The notes under the pieces were generated by a model that had not been told where the DNA came from, did not search any database, and saw only the letters and a program-made list of their open reading frames with translations. 64,000 nucleotides of DNA from Gammaproteobacteria bacterium (GTDB lineage: Bacteria; Pseudomonadota; Gammaproteobacteria; Pseudomonadales; Azotimanducaceae): positions 62,001-126,000 of the forward strand of contig VXLL01000025.1 in assembly GCA_009841615.1 (NCBI GenBank). The letters are read 5' to 3'. A program made the translations under genes and the position numbers. Each line of letters begins with the position of its first letter. The first letter of the stretch is position 1. Below, in pieces: positions 36,138 through 44,982 of the stretch.

Positions 36138-37100
36138 TCATTCAATGCGCCGAAGCTCGCGCTCGACAGTTTTCAAGGGTAGAGGTACGTATCCGTCTTT
36201 TTCCACAATCTCCTGACCTACTCGAGAAAGAACAAGCTTGAAGAATTCTCGCTCGAGCGGAGCCAACGGTGTGTCAGGTTTTTTATTCACGTAAACGTAA
36301 AGATATCGAGTTAACGGGTAGGAACCGTCGGTCGCGGTCTCAAAAGAAACTTCCACGGGATCGTCTTCCGATACTTCGGCAACGGGTACTGCACGTACGC
36401 TGGAAGTTTTGTAACCGACGCCCGAGTAACCGATACCATTCAATGAAGCCGTTACCGATTGCACAACGGACGCAGAGCCTGGTTGTTCATTGACGGTATT
36501 TTTGAAATCTCCAGAACACATCCCTACTTGCTTGAAATAGCCATACGTTCCAGAAACCGAGTTACGACCATAAAGTTGAATCGGTCGAGTCTTCCATGAC
36601 CCTTCTAGGCCAAGATCGCCCCAAGTTCGAATGTCGTTGGGGAAACCACAACGTCGAGTTGAGGAGAAGATTGCGTCGATTTGAGGAATGGTTAGGGACT
36701 CAATCGGATTGTCTTTGTGCACGTAAATTGCCAAGGCATCAATAGCCACCCGCACTCCAACTGGCTTGTAACCGAATCGAGACTCAAAGGCTTCAATCTC
36801 TTTGTCCTTCATTTTGCGACTCATTGGACCGAAGTTAGCTACGCCTTCAGTTAGTGCTGGTGGTGCTGTCGATGAACCAGCGCCTTGAACTTGAATTTTT
36901 ACGTTGGGATACTCTTTTTCAAATGCTTCGGTCCACAACGTCATTAAGTTTGCCAAAGTGTCAGAACCAACGCTTGACAGATTTCCAGAGACTCCGCTCA
37001 CTCGTTCGTATTCAGGTAGATCTTCAATCACCCATGTGCTAACTGCAAGCATCGAAATGAAAAATGCTACGATGGTGGTAAGACATTTATGCAATTTCAT
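36138..37100 (-). CDS. pstS: Phosphate-binding periplasmic protein PstS
   Basis: Captures phosphate for PstCAB. The N-terminal hydrophobic segment (about residues 8-24) is a signal sequence. The phosphate-contact loops are [11 protein letters not shown] (about 42-52), [11 protein letters not shown] (about 74-84) and [11 protein letters not shown] (about 180-190). The length is 320. Unusually, the start lies 14 bp inside the end of phoR, so no dedicated promoter can sit directly between them; expression may depend on the whole phoBR transcript or on a promoter inside phoR. Confidence 0.93.
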   Translation of the reverse strand: MKLHKCLTTIVAFFISMLAVSTWVIEDLPEYERVSGVSGNLSSVGSDTLANLMTLWTEAFEKEYPNVKIQVQGAGSSTAPPALTEGVANFGPMSRKMKDKEIEAFESRFGYKPVGVRVAIDALAIYVHKDNPIESLTIPQIDAIFSSTRRCGFPNDIRTWGDLGLEGSWKTRPIQLYGRNSVSGTYGYFKQVGMCSGDFKNTVNEQPGSASVVQSVTASLNGIGYSGVGYKTSSVRAVPVAEVSEDDPVEVSFETATDGSYPLTRYLYVYVNKKPDTPLAPLEREFFKLVLSRVGQEIVEKDGYVPLPLKTVERELRRIE

Positions 37101-38400
37101 GTTCTACGTGTTCCTCCTCAACATGATTGATCGGTAAGTCACAATAAAACGTACTACCTTGTCCCAATTTACTGTTAACCTGAAGTGAAGATTGATGTCG
37201 TTTTAAAACATGCTTAACAATAGCAAGGCCGAGTCCAGTGCCACCGGTTACCCGCAAACTCGCGGGATCGACACGATAGAATCTCTCAGTGATTCGGGGA
37301 ACGTGTTGCGGTGCGATACCGACGCCCTCATCTTGAACCGAAAAACGAGCCATCCCGTCATGCTGGTACCATTTAATGGTAACCTCGCCTCCCTCTGGAC
37401 TGTAACGAAATGCATTAGTGACTAGATTGAGAAACGCACTATGTAACTCGATATGGACACCACGAATGGGGATACCAGGCGACGCATCGACGGTAATTCG
37501 ATGTTTTCGGGTGACGAATGCTTGCGCCTCTTCGACAATTGTAGAAATCAGGCTCTGGCCATCGATTTCTGACAGCGAACTCAGTTCTGGGGTCGGTGAA
37601 GACTCTAAACGGGTTAGTGTGAGCAAGTCGTCGACTAGAGACTTCATACGTTGTGCTGGGGCGTCCAAGCGCTGAACAACGTCGAGTAGTGTATCGCGGT
37701 CGAGTTCGTCGCTTTGCAGACTCTCAATATAACCGATCAACACCGTCAGCGGGGTGCGCAGTTCGTGAGATACGTTTGCAATGAAATCTTGTCGTACCGC
37801 GAGTAAGCGACTCATGTCGGACACGTCTCTCGCCATGAGCATCGTTTCTTGATCGCCGACTCGAAACAGCCGTAATTCGAGACGAGTGTCGCTATTAACT
37901 GGCGATGGAATGTCAGCCCACACCATGTCTTTAGAATCAGATCTGAACAAAACCTGGGCGTCTGGGTGCCGAATGAGCGAAGCAATGGGTTTCCCAACAT
38001 CTACCGGCGTTAATCCTAGTAAAGTGGCAGCGCTACTATTGACAGTTTCGATCATCATGCGGCCGTCGAGAATAACTAAACCATCAGGAAGATTATTTGC
38101 GATGTTCTTGTACTTTTGCGCCGCGCTTATTAAAGTGTGTGTGCGTCTCCGGCGCGCCAGAACTGTAGCATGAATTTTCGTAGCTGGTTGGTAGTACGCA
38201 CCAAGGTTATTTAGTGGTGGAGTTAATGGTCGCGAGACCCACGACCGGAAGAGAATGCTCCGGCGTAAGTGTAAAGCCATCATTACGACACACCATAACA
38301 CCGCGGCAATACCGCCAATAAGAACTTGATCAAAGATCACACCGACTAGTATCAACGCACTTGCGAGGAAAACTACACGAACTAGGGTCGATATACTCAC
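37087..38400 (-). CDS. phoR: Phosphate-regulon sensor histidine kinase PhoR
   Basis: Membrane-bound kinase that phosphorylates PhoB under phosphate limitation. Two N-terminal transmembrane helices (about residues 5-45) are followed by a PAS-like region ([20 protein letters not shown], about 107-126). The H-box is [19 protein letters not shown] (about 207-225), the N-box [14 protein letters not shown] (about 330) and the G-boxes DEGVGIAP and [10 protein letters not shown] (about 358-400). The length of 437 matches E. coli PhoR (431). The start overlaps the phoB stop by four bases. Confidence 0.95.
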   Translation of the reverse strand: MSISTLVRVVFLASALILVGVIFDQVLIGGIAAVLWCVVMMALHLRRSILFRSWVSRPLTPPLNNLGAYYQPATKIHATVLARRRRTHTLISAAQKYKNIANNLPDGLVILDGRMMIETVNSSAATLLGLTPVDVGKPIASLIRHPDAQVLFRSDSKDMVWADIPSPVNSDTRLELRLFRVGDQETMLMARDVSDMSRLLAVRQDFIANVSHELRTPLTVLIGYIESLQSDELDRDTLLDVVQRLDAPAQRMKSLVDDLLTLTRLESSPTPELSSLSEIDGQSLISTIVEEAQAFVTRKHRITVDASPGIPIRGVHIELHSAFLNLVTNAFRYSPEGGEVTIKWYQHDGMARFSVQDEGVGIAPQHVPRITERFYRVDPASLRVTGGTGLGLAIVKHVLKRHQSSLQVNSKLGQGSTFYCDLPINHVEEEHVEHEIA

Positions 38401-39095
38401 GCGTTCGCAGTTTGATGGTCCAGTCGGTACCCTATCCCACGAACTGTTTTAATCACTTTGTGTTTGTCATATGGTTTCAAAGCATTACGTAGTCGAAGTA
38501 CGTGCACATCCACTGTGCGTTCGTCAATGTAAACGTTTCGCCCCCAGACCTGATCTAAGAGCTGACTCCGCTGAAACGCACGATTGGGATGACGCATCAT
38601 AGTCTCAAGTAAGCGGTACTCGGTGGGACGCAAATGTAAAGGATTCCCTTCCACGGAAACTGAATGTGCCACGGTGTCGAGTAGTATGCCGTTCAAGTTG
38701 ATATTTCCGTCCTCGAGGTTTCCCGAGCGCCGTAAAAGAGCACGCACACGTGCGACAAGCTCGCGCGGAGAAAACGGTTTTGTGATGTAATCGTCGATCC
38801 CCAAGTTAAAGCCCTGTAGCTTATCAGCTTCACCACTTCTCGCAGTCAAAATGATGATCGGAAGTTCCTTAGTCACCTGATCTGATCGAATTCGTTTTGC
38901 AAGCTCGATCCCGCTCATCCCAGGCAACATCCAGTCGATAATCGCAACCGAAGGGAGGGGACCTTCTAATATGCGGATAGCTTCTTCAGAATCAGCGGCA
39001 GAACGCACGTGAAACTGTGCACGGTGGAGAGTAAAACGTAACAATTCCCGGATGTCCGGTTCGTCTTCAACAACAAGAATGGATTTTGATGCCAT
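38397..39095 (-). CDS. phoB: Phosphate-regulon response regulator PhoB
   Basis: OmpR-family activator of phosphate-starvation genes. The receiver domain has the acidic pocket VVEDEPDI (about residues 6-13), phospho-acceptor Asp in AIIDWMLPGMSG (about 51-62) and Lys in DDYITKPFSP (about 98-107). The winged-helix DNA-binding domain ends with RTVDVHVLRLRNALKPYD. The open frame begins at 39119, but ATG 39095 gives MASKSILVVEDE and fits the family; the product is 232 residues. First gene of the seven-gene phosphate operon. Confidence 0.95.
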   Translation of the reverse strand: MASKSILVVEDEPDIRELLRFTLHRAQFHVRSAADSEEAIRILEGPLPSVAIIDWMLPGMSGIELAKRIRSDQVTKELPIIILTARSGEADKLQGFNLGIDDYITKPFSPRELVARVRALLRRSGNLEDGNINLNGILLDTVAHSVSVEGNPLHLRPTEYRLLETMMRHPNRAFQRSQLLDQVWGRNVYIDERTVDVHVLRLRNALKPYDKHKVIKTVRGIGYRLDHQTANA

Positions 39096-39531
39096 CGTCT
39101 TGATACCAGAATGATGCAACTGTGGGTAAATTAAGCATACAAACTATTAACGTTTTGTTAAATTTTGGTTCCAACCCGCAAAACGCATGGAAACTCGCAT
39201 ATCATTGACTGATGTACGCAGGATTCGATGAGACTAGTTTAGGGGCTTGACAAACAAAGAATATTGAAATCTTTGAGTACGCTAATAAAATCTTGTACCT
39301 GTGTATTATTATGTACCGATACTTGACGGCACCGTTCCGTCATTTTGGTATTGATACGTTACATTCGCGAACGTTTACGGCAAACCTTGGGAGGGTCTTC
39401 GTTTAGGTTGCGTTGAAAGAACATCAGTCATTCTTTGTCTTTAATTAGACAAAGTGTTCGAGTGTTCTCTATCAACGGAAACGATTGCTGGAAATGTTTG
39501 AGCAAATTGGAGAAATTGAGTAGGAGTCTGT
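39096..39531. other. Divergent phoB / TonB-cluster intergenic region with three inverted repeats
   Basis: About 430 bp without a supported gene. Three perfect inverted repeats are spaced through it: CAAAGA ... TCTTTG (39255-39275), TGACGG ... CCGTCA followed by TTTT (39324-39346), and CTTTGTCT-TTAATT-AGACAAAG (39433-39454). A TTGACA hexamer lies at 39247-39252. I found no good Pho box. The middle repeat has the form of a small Rho-independent terminator, so a short RNA ending there is possible. Confidence 0.45.
39433..39454 (+). promoter_or_regulatory. Perfect 8-bp-arm inverted repeat in the TonB-cluster leader
   Basis: CTTTGTCT and AGACAAAG flank a six-base TTAATT centre, 77 bp before the DUF3450 gene. 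Flanking GAACA and TGTTC could extend the stem around a bulge. It could be an operator or an mRNA hairpin; there is no T-run after it, so termination is unlikely. Confidence 0.4.
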
Positions 39532-40332
39532 ATGACCCACTATCTAGGAAAGCTATTACGCCGTAATCTTCGGTACATAGTTGTCATTGTTGCTTCTTTG
39601 GTTTGTGTCAGCCTAGCGACGCAAACTACTTTTGAAGATGTATTTGAGGAAATCAAGTCTCTGAACACACTTGCCACGGAGACGCAGGGAAAGATAAATG
39701 ATTTAGAAGAAGAGCATCTGTCTGCCAAGCTTCAGTACCGCAACAAACTGAAGACAATTGATGGCCAAAAAGTGCACAACCGCGCCCTAACCTTGCAAAT
39801 TAGGAAACAGGAAGACAACTTAGAGACTTTGGCCGAGTCAATTGCAAAAGTTGATTTGATCAAGTCGCAAATTACCCCATTGATGTCTCAGATGATCGAG
39901 GGATTGGCGGATTTGATCGAACTCGATAAACCCTTTGATTTAGAAGAACGAAGGAAAAGAGTAGAGGATTTACGTGAGTTGCATGAACGATATGACGTAG
40001 AAGATTCAGAAAAATTTGCCCAAGTCTTGAACGCTTATGAGATAGAGAGCGAGTACGGACGAACCATGGACGTGAAGCAGAAAGACTTAGCACTTCCTCC
40101 AGATGGCAAAATAAACAATGTAAATATACTGCGGGTCGGTAGGATTGCATTGGTGTACCAAACTCTGGAAGGGAATGAGACTGGGTGGTGGAACCCGAAA
40201 TCTAAAGAGTGGGAACGACTTCCGAATAGGTACAACACACCAATCAAGAATGGAATAAAAATGGCGAATAAGCAACTCACAAGCGGGTTGTTTCAAGTGC
40301 CTATTCTAGTACCGGAAGAGGAGGAGAATTGA
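39532..40332 (+). CDS. DUF3450 periplasmic coiled-coil protein of a TonB2-type system
   Basis: A 266-residue protein with an N-terminal signal or anchor helix (about 15-30, IVVIVASLVCVSLA). A long coiled coil follows (about 40-110, heptad-like KINDLEEEHLSAKLQYRNKL) and a C-terminal globular part (ILRVGRIALVYQTLEGNETGWW, about 200-221). This is the arrangement of DUF3450 proteins encoded first in TonB2/ExbB/ExbD clusters of marine gammaproteobacteria. The start is ATG 39532. Overlaps the next gene's possible TTG start. Confidence 0.8.
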   Translation: MTHYLGKLLRRNLRYIVVIVASLVCVSLATQTTFEDVFEEIKSLNTLATETQGKINDLEEEHLSAKLQYRNKLKTIDGQKVHNRALTLQIRKQEDNLETLAESIAKVDLIKSQITPLMSQMIEGLADLIELDKPFDLEERRKRVEDLRELHERYDVEDSEKFAQVLNAYEIESEYGRTMDVKQKDLALPPDGKINNVNILRVGRIALVYQTLEGNETGWWNPKSKEWERLPNRYNTPIKNGIKMANKQLTSGLFQVPILVPEEEEN

Positions 40333-40334
40333 TC

Positions 40335-41870
40335 GTGTTTAATAGATTAATGTCAAACAAACCCTCGATCCTAACATGGCTGTTCGTTCTGGGCGCGGTC
40401 TTCATGACCAACACAAGCTTCGCACAAGACGACGACGACTCCGATACTTCCGGCAGTATTTTGGTTGACGAGGGGCTAACCGTACATGAAGCTCGAACGT
40501 TGGATGACTTACTGGAGCTCATTGAAGAGCGTCGCTTTGTCGAAAATCTGGCACATCAACAACGCCTCGACACTTTTGAACGAGAGGTTACTAATCAGAC
40601 TAAATTACTTGAAGATGCTGACAATGAATTAAGAGCTGAACAAAATCGCACCACAAATTTAGAAACAACGATTAGTAACAATCTCGCAACCATCGCGGAC
40701 CGGCGAGACGAACTAGCCTTAAAGATGGGTTCTTTAACTGAACTCTTTGGCGTAATCCAACAAGTAGCGGGTGAAACGCGCGGTACTTTTCTAGGGTCCG
40801 TGGTCAGTGCAGAAATTCCCGATCGCGATATATTTCTGAACGAACTGGCTCAAAAAATGGGTACGGCCATGGAACTTGCATCGGTCGAAGAAATGAACAA
40901 GTTGTGGAGTTTAATGTTTGAGCACATCGTAGAGACCGGAAAAGTGAAACGTTTTAAAGGAACGGTCTTGACTGGTGGGGGTGGCGCAAAGGAAACCGAA
41001 CTAGTGCGCGTCGGTGCGTTCAACCTTGTCGCGAAAAACGGATACGTTAACTATAACTTTGATAATTACCAAGTCGTAGACTTGTCGAGGCAACCGTCGG
41101 GCGAGTTCACAAGTACTGCGAAACGACTACACCGTGCAAAGCCTGGCGATGTTGTGCCGTTTGCTATAGATCCGACGCGAGGGTCAATACTTAGTCTAGA
41201 AACTGAACGCGCAAGGTTCGGGGAGATGGTTGGATCTCCTTTTGGTGGCATAGCGGATGGTAAATGTTGGCTACCGTTTTGTGATGGACAGGGTGGTACG
41301 GTCGGCTCGATCATCATTATGGTGGGTATCATTGGTGTTGTCCTCGCCGTCTGGCGTATGGTTGTGTTGTTCTTGGTCCGACAGAAAGTAAATGCACAGC
41401 AACAAGATTTCGATAACCCGCGTGACGACAACCCACTGGGTAAATTACTGCAGGTTTACACTGAAAATAAAGACGTGGACAGTGAAACACTGCAGCTAAA
41501 GATAGGAGAAGCTATTCTCCATGAAATGCCTGCATTGACGCGAAATATTTCGCTCGTTCAGGTCATTTCGGTTGTCGCACCACTAATGGGATTGCTAGGT
41601 ACAGTAATTGGAATGATTCAAACGTTCCAAGCAATCACGTTATTTGGTACTGGAGACCCGAAAATAATGGCAGGTGGTATCTCTACAGCGCTCATGACAA
41701 CAGTTCTAGGGCTTTGCGTGGCGATTCCCACGGTTCTACTTCATGCTTTGACTTCTCAATTTAGTCGTTCTGTAATTCATGTGTTAGACGAGCAATCGGA
41801 AGGATTAATTGCAGAGCATGCAGAGTCGAAGGGCACACCGGTGCGTGAAGTCGAGAAACAACGCGATTAG
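40335..41870 (+). CDS. MotA/TolQ/ExbB-family protein with long periplasmic N-terminus (TtpC-like)
   Basis: A 511-residue proton-channel family protein. A signal peptide (about 1-32, ending NTSFAQDD) and a periplasmic coiled-coil-rich region (about 50-310) precede a transmembrane helix (IIIMVGIIGVVLAVWRMVVL, about 323-342). The ExbB core is VAPLMGLLGTVIGMIQTFQA (about 415-434) and GISTALMTTVLGLCVAIP (about 449-466). In vibrios such proteins (TtpC) are extra subunits needed by TonB2 systems. GTG 40335 is preferred because GAGGAG ends eight bases before it; an in-frame TTG at 40329 is too close to that site. Confidence 0.87.
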   Translation: MFNRLMSNKPSILTWLFVLGAVFMTNTSFAQDDDDSDTSGSILVDEGLTVHEARTLDDLLELIEERRFVENLAHQQRLDTFEREVTNQTKLLEDADNELRAEQNRTTNLETTISNNLATIADRRDELALKMGSLTELFGVIQQVAGETRGTFLGSVVSAEIPDRDIFLNELAQKMGTAMELASVEEMNKLWSLMFEHIVETGKVKRFKGTVLTGGGGAKETELVRVGAFNLVAKNGYVNYNFDNYQVVDLSRQPSGEFTSTAKRLHRAKPGDVVPFAIDPTRGSILSLETERARFGEMVGSPFGGIADGKCWLPFCDGQGGTVGSIIIMVGIIGVVLAVWRMVVLFLVRQKVNAQQQDFDNPRDDNPLGKLLQVYTENKDVDSETLQLKIGEAILHEMPALTRNISLVQVISVVAPLMGLLGTVIGMIQTFQAITLFGTGDPKIMAGGISTALMTTVLGLCVAIPTVLLHALTSQFSRSVIHVLDEQSEGLIAEHAESKGTPVREVEKQRD

Positions 41871-41881
41871 GAGTTAGACGC

Positions 41882-42394
41882 GTGGACATATACCTGCTAA
41901 TTTCCCGTTTTTTTGATCAGGGTGGTGATGTTCTCTACCTAATCGCGGCTACGACGTTTCTCATGTGGATATTGATTTTTGAACGTGCGTATTACTTTTT
42001 CTTTGAACACAAGAAAGTTGTAAGCGACGTTGTCCATAAATGGGAATCTCGTGAGGAACGAACAAGTTGGACAGCCCATGCAATTCGTGCCACCATGCTT
42101 TCGCAAGCTCACACCAAGATTCGCGGAAGTATGCCCATTATTTTGACCTGTATAACGCTGTGTCCGTTGTTAGGATTACTAGGCACGGTAACTGGCATGA
42201 TTCAGGTTTTTGATGCGATGGCAACTCAGGGTGGAAATGCACGTTCAATGGCCGCCGGAGTGTCGGCAGCCACAATCCCTACGATGTCTGGAATGATAGC
42301 GTCTTTGTCGGGCATTTTGGGAGCTACGTGGCTGAAGCGAAAGATTACACACCACTCAGAATTGCTCAATGATGTCCTTACCATGGAACACTAG
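41882..42394 (+). CDS. exbB: ExbB-family proton channel subunit (TonB2 system)
   Basis: Canonical-length ExbB of 170 residues with three hydrophobic segments (about 16-38, 90-115 and 130-150). Core motifs are LCPLLGLLGTVTGMIQVFDAM (about 94-114) and GVSAATIPTMSGMIASLSGI (about 126-145). GTG 41882 follows GGAG at 41870-41873. Sits between the large TolQ-like protein and exbD. A second ExbB/TolQ protein beside a long one is the normal TonB2 arrangement. Confidence 0.92.
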   Translation: MDIYLLISRFFDQGGDVLYLIAATTFLMWILIFERAYYFFFEHKKVVSDVVHKWESREERTSWTAHAIRATMLSQAHTKIRGSMPIILTCITLCPLLGLLGTVTGMIQVFDAMATQGGNARSMAAGVSAATIPTMSGMIASLSGILGATWLKRKITHHSELLNDVLTMEH

Positions 42395-42406
42395 ATTGGA
42401 GTAGTT

Positions 42407-42811
42407 ATGGCACTAGGAAAACAACGTAGTAGTACTGACGACGACAGCGACATTAACTTAACACCAATGTTAGACGTGGTGTTTATCATGTTGATTTTTT
42501 TCATTGTTACGGCGACTTTTATTAAGCAACCAGGTTTAGACGTATTTCGTCCCGAGGCTCGTTCTGCACAACCAAAACCTCTGGTCAGCGTTTTAATCGC
42601 GGTTGGCAAAGGTGGCGACGTTTGGATTGATAAAAAGCAAGTGGAAATTGACAAAGTTCGGGCTCACATTGAACGATTACATGCAGAAAATCCTAAGGGC
42701 GGTATTGTGATACAAGTTGATCGGGAAGCAAAAATTAAGTCTGTACGAGCAGTGCTTGAAGCTGCGAGAGACGCGAAAGTCGCAGACGTTGCACTTGCCA
42801 CGGAAGACTGA
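42407..42811 (+). CDS. exbD: ExbD-family protein (TonB2 system)
   Basis: Partner of the preceding ExbB; 134 residues with one transmembrane helix. The helix carries the proton-relay Asp in INLTPMLDVVFIMLIFFIVT (about 16-35), followed by a TolR-like periplasmic domain ending VRAVLEAARDAKVADVALATED. Starts 12 bp after exbB. Unusually, the tonB gene follows only after a 571 bp gap. Confidence 0.93.
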   Translation: MALGKQRSSTDDDSDINLTPMLDVVFIMLIFFIVTATFIKQPGLDVFRPEARSAQPKPLVSVLIAVGKGGDVWIDKKQVEIDKVRAHIERLHAENPKGGIVIQVDREAKIKSVRAVLEAARDAKVADVALATED

Positions 42812-42957
42812 CTTAGGTCCGATTAATTGGTGATTTTCCTCGGTCAATGTGCCCGTCTGAGTATATTCGAAGAACGGTAGATAGACCAAATTTAGTTAGT
42901 TTGATCTTCATGTCGTTACGAAAGATCGTGACGAAAGTGCATTAGACACTTAGGACC

Positions 42958-42978
42958 GAACCCACGTAGGTGTGGTTC
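42958..42978 (+). terminator. Hairpin after exbD, possible terminator
   Basis: GAACCCAC-GTAG-GTG(T)GGTTC forms an eight-pair stem with one bulged T and a tetraloop, 147 bp after the exbD stop. The following TAATTGTTACTCTTG is only moderately T-rich, so termination strength is uncertain. Confidence 0.3.
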
Positions 42979-43295
42979 TAATTGTTACTCTTGTCAGTGT
43001 CCTGCTGATCGACTGATCCAGGAGTTTATACAGTAGTACGACACATCCGCAAGATAGCTTAATATCGCCTCACTTGGTAAATCGCAGAGTGAAGACTGTT
43101 TACCCCATCAAAAAAATCAAACCTATTTGAGAGAAAATCAGCCGATTCAACGTCATGAGAAACTGATTGGACTAAAAGTATTTTTAGGAATTTAAGATGA
43201 CTACAACTAGTTGGATTTTTAAATCCTTGTTAAAAAATTGAGTAAAATTAGGTTGAATACCTCTGAGGTAAGCAGTTTGGCTGATGGATAGTGGC

Positions 43296-43318
43296 TGTAT
43301 TTTGGCACTGTAAATACA
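43296..43318. promoter_or_regulatory. 23-bp inverted repeat upstream of tonB
   Basis: TGTATTT and AAATACA flank a nine-base centre, 64 bp before the tonB ATG. Perfect 7-base arms at two-turn spacing fit a dimeric regulator site. It does not resemble the Fur consensus. Confidence 0.4.
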
Positions 43319-43382
43319 CCAACTGTAAAAGTATGAGTTCGAAACTCAGAGAGTTCTCTGTTTGTAAATTTGGAGAGTAACA

Positions 43383-43991
43383 ATGTTCACGAGATATGGT
43401 ATTGGCTTAGTAGCAGGCGCGGTTGTAACCGTTGTGTTACTGTACATCATGCAGGCAGTGATCGCACTTGACAAAAATCCTCTAAATGAAGCTCCACAAA
43501 TTCGCATATTGGAGTTTGTCCGACTAATCGAAGACGTTCCAGTTGTAACGAAAGAACGCGATTTGGAGCCACCCCCTCCAGTAGATGAATTACCTCCCGA
43601 ACCGATCAAGATGACATCGGATACGAGTTTGGGTACAGATGTGGCAAACTTTGAAATCGAAGTTCCGACACTAGATCTGGGTGGATGGGGTCTAGGTGAT
43701 TGGTCTCAAGATGGTGAGATGCAGCCTTGGTTCACACCTGAACCCGAATATCCGACAGTTGCATTGCAACGTGGAATTGAAGGGTATGTTGTCGTGAAGT
43801 TCGACGTGACTGAGGAGGGTACAGTTGAGAATCCGGTGATCTTAGAAGCGGACCCACCTGGAATATTTGACCGTTCCGCGTTACGCGCCGCTAAAAGGTT
43901 CAAATTTAGAGCTAAAGTTGTAAATAATGAGCCCGTGCGTGTCACTGGCGTGAAATATAGACTCATCTACGAATTGGACGAAAAGCAATAG
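43383..43991 (+). CDS. tonB: TonB-family energy transducer
   Basis: Transmits proton-motive force from ExbB/ExbD to outer-membrane receptors. One N-terminal transmembrane helix (about residues 6-28) and a short Pro-rich spacer (LEPPPPVDELPPEPIK, about 61-76) precede the TonB C-terminal domain (about 115-200), with PEYPTVALQRGIEGYVVVKF and AARRF-type RAAKRFKFRA. The 202 residues and short spacer are typical of TonB2-type proteins. GGAGAG precedes the ATG. Likely serves receptors such as the one at 28.7-30.4 kb. Confidence 0.92.
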   Translation: MFTRYGIGLVAGAVVTVVLLYIMQAVIALDKNPLNEAPQIRILEFVRLIEDVPVVTKERDLEPPPPVDELPPEPIKMTSDTSLGTDVANFEIEVPTLDLGGWGLGDWSQDGEMQPWFTPEPEYPTVALQRGIEGYVVVKFDVTEEGTVENPVILEADPPGIFDRSALRAAKRFKFRAKVVNNEPVRVTGVKYRLIYELDEKQ

Positions 43992-44200
43992 ACTCTGGCT
44001 GAGGGTCCAACTTTCAGCCTTGAATTCCGCATACGTAACAATACTAGGAAATAGCCTGGGTGTGTGCTCGTACGCTCCAGAACGTGTTTACAACATATTC
44101 AGTGAAGTGAATAGCAATGATTCTTCACAGCGTGTTCTAGAGTCTCAATGCCTTGCCATCCTTGCGTGCCGCAACCTATCTATAAAAGCAGACAGAGAAA

Positions 44201-44935
44201 GTGAAAAGAATGGCTTTCATTCTACCACGTTGCACATTTCCCTCATTTCCGTTCTCCAAAGGCTTGTTCGTGTCGACTCTCTGTTTAATTGGTGTTGTCG
44301 TAGATTCGGCTATCCAAACAATTTCGAACGATGGGACTGAAAAGGCGTCAGAAGCTACACTAAAAGAAGCAGAAACGACTCAACGTCGTCCTCCGAAGAA
44401 CATTACGTCATACAACATGGACACGATTGATTCCCTGATGATCGTTGAGGAACACATACAGAATGAAGACTACACCGAAGCCGAACAAAAGCTAGCCGAC
44501 ATTTGGACTAACGAAGCCGAATTGACGCTATCGGAAAAAGCCGATTTGATATACATGTCGAGCCGGATCTCTCTCATGCAGCAAAATATGGAGGCTACGA
44601 TAGGTCATCTAGAAAAGGTGCTCGAATACAGGGACAATATCACCTACGCTAGAGAAGAAGAAGTCTTATTGCGATTAGCTAAGCTTTATCTTGCCGAAAA
44701 AGAACATGTTAAAGCACATGGTCGATTGAATGAATGGTTAGAGATTGTTGAACAGCCGAAGGCAAATGAGTTGGCGTTTGCTGGGAGTTTATTTGTAGCG
44801 ATAACAAGCTACGCTAGAGCAAAAAAATATTTGAAGCGCGCGATAGATCAGCAAGAGGCAAACGGACTTGAAGTCGATGCGCAATGGTTCGAGTTGCTTG
44901 ACTATGTCGAAAAAAGACTCGATACCGAGATTTAG
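44201..44935 (+). CDS. TPR-like protein of the TonB2 cluster, short paralogue
   Basis: A 244-residue protein with an N-terminal hydrophobic signal or anchor (about 18-38, GLFVSTLCLIGVVVDSA) and then helical tetratricopeptide-like repeats (EHIQNEDYTEAEQKLADIWT, HLEKVLEYRDNITY, RLAKLYLAEKEHVKAHGRL). TPR proteins commonly follow tonB in such clusters and may stabilise the periplasmic complex. It resembles the N-terminal half of the next gene (both contain HLEKVLEYR/AEKVLEYR-type blocks at the same place). The start is GTG 44201. Confidence 0.7.
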   Translation: MKRMAFILPRCTFPSFPFSKGLFVSTLCLIGVVVDSAIQTISNDGTEKASEATLKEAETTQRRPPKNITSYNMDTIDSLMIVEEHIQNEDYTEAEQKLADIWTNEAELTLSEKADLIYMSSRISLMQQNMEATIGHLEKVLEYRDNITYAREEEVLLRLAKLYLAEKEHVKAHGRLNEWLEIVEQPKANELAFAGSLFVAITSYARAKKYLKRAIDQQEANGLEVDAQWFELLDYVEKRLDTEI

Positions 44936-44982
44936 CTGTGTATCATTATGGAAGTGAACTTTGAATTGAAATACGGTTATTT

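Larger units (their letters stand above)
42812..43382. other. Long gap between exbD and tonB
   Basis: A stretch of 571 bp with no supported gene, AT-rich towards tonB. It contains a strong hairpin (42958-42978), a short palindrome GGATTT-TT-AAATCC (43213-43226), a 23-bp inverted repeat (43296-43318) and TGAGTT-CGA-AACTCA (43334-43348). It probably ends one transcript and starts a separately controlled tonB transcript. Confidence 0.45.

Noticed and set aside
39096-39531. Pho box upstream of phoB
   Set aside because: No pair of CTGTCAT-like repeats at 11-base spacing could be found on either strand.
44020-44340. 106-residue open frame between tonB and the TPR gene
   Set aside because: It overlaps the signal-peptide region of the TPR gene in another frame and has no motif; the TPR frame is clearly the coding one.
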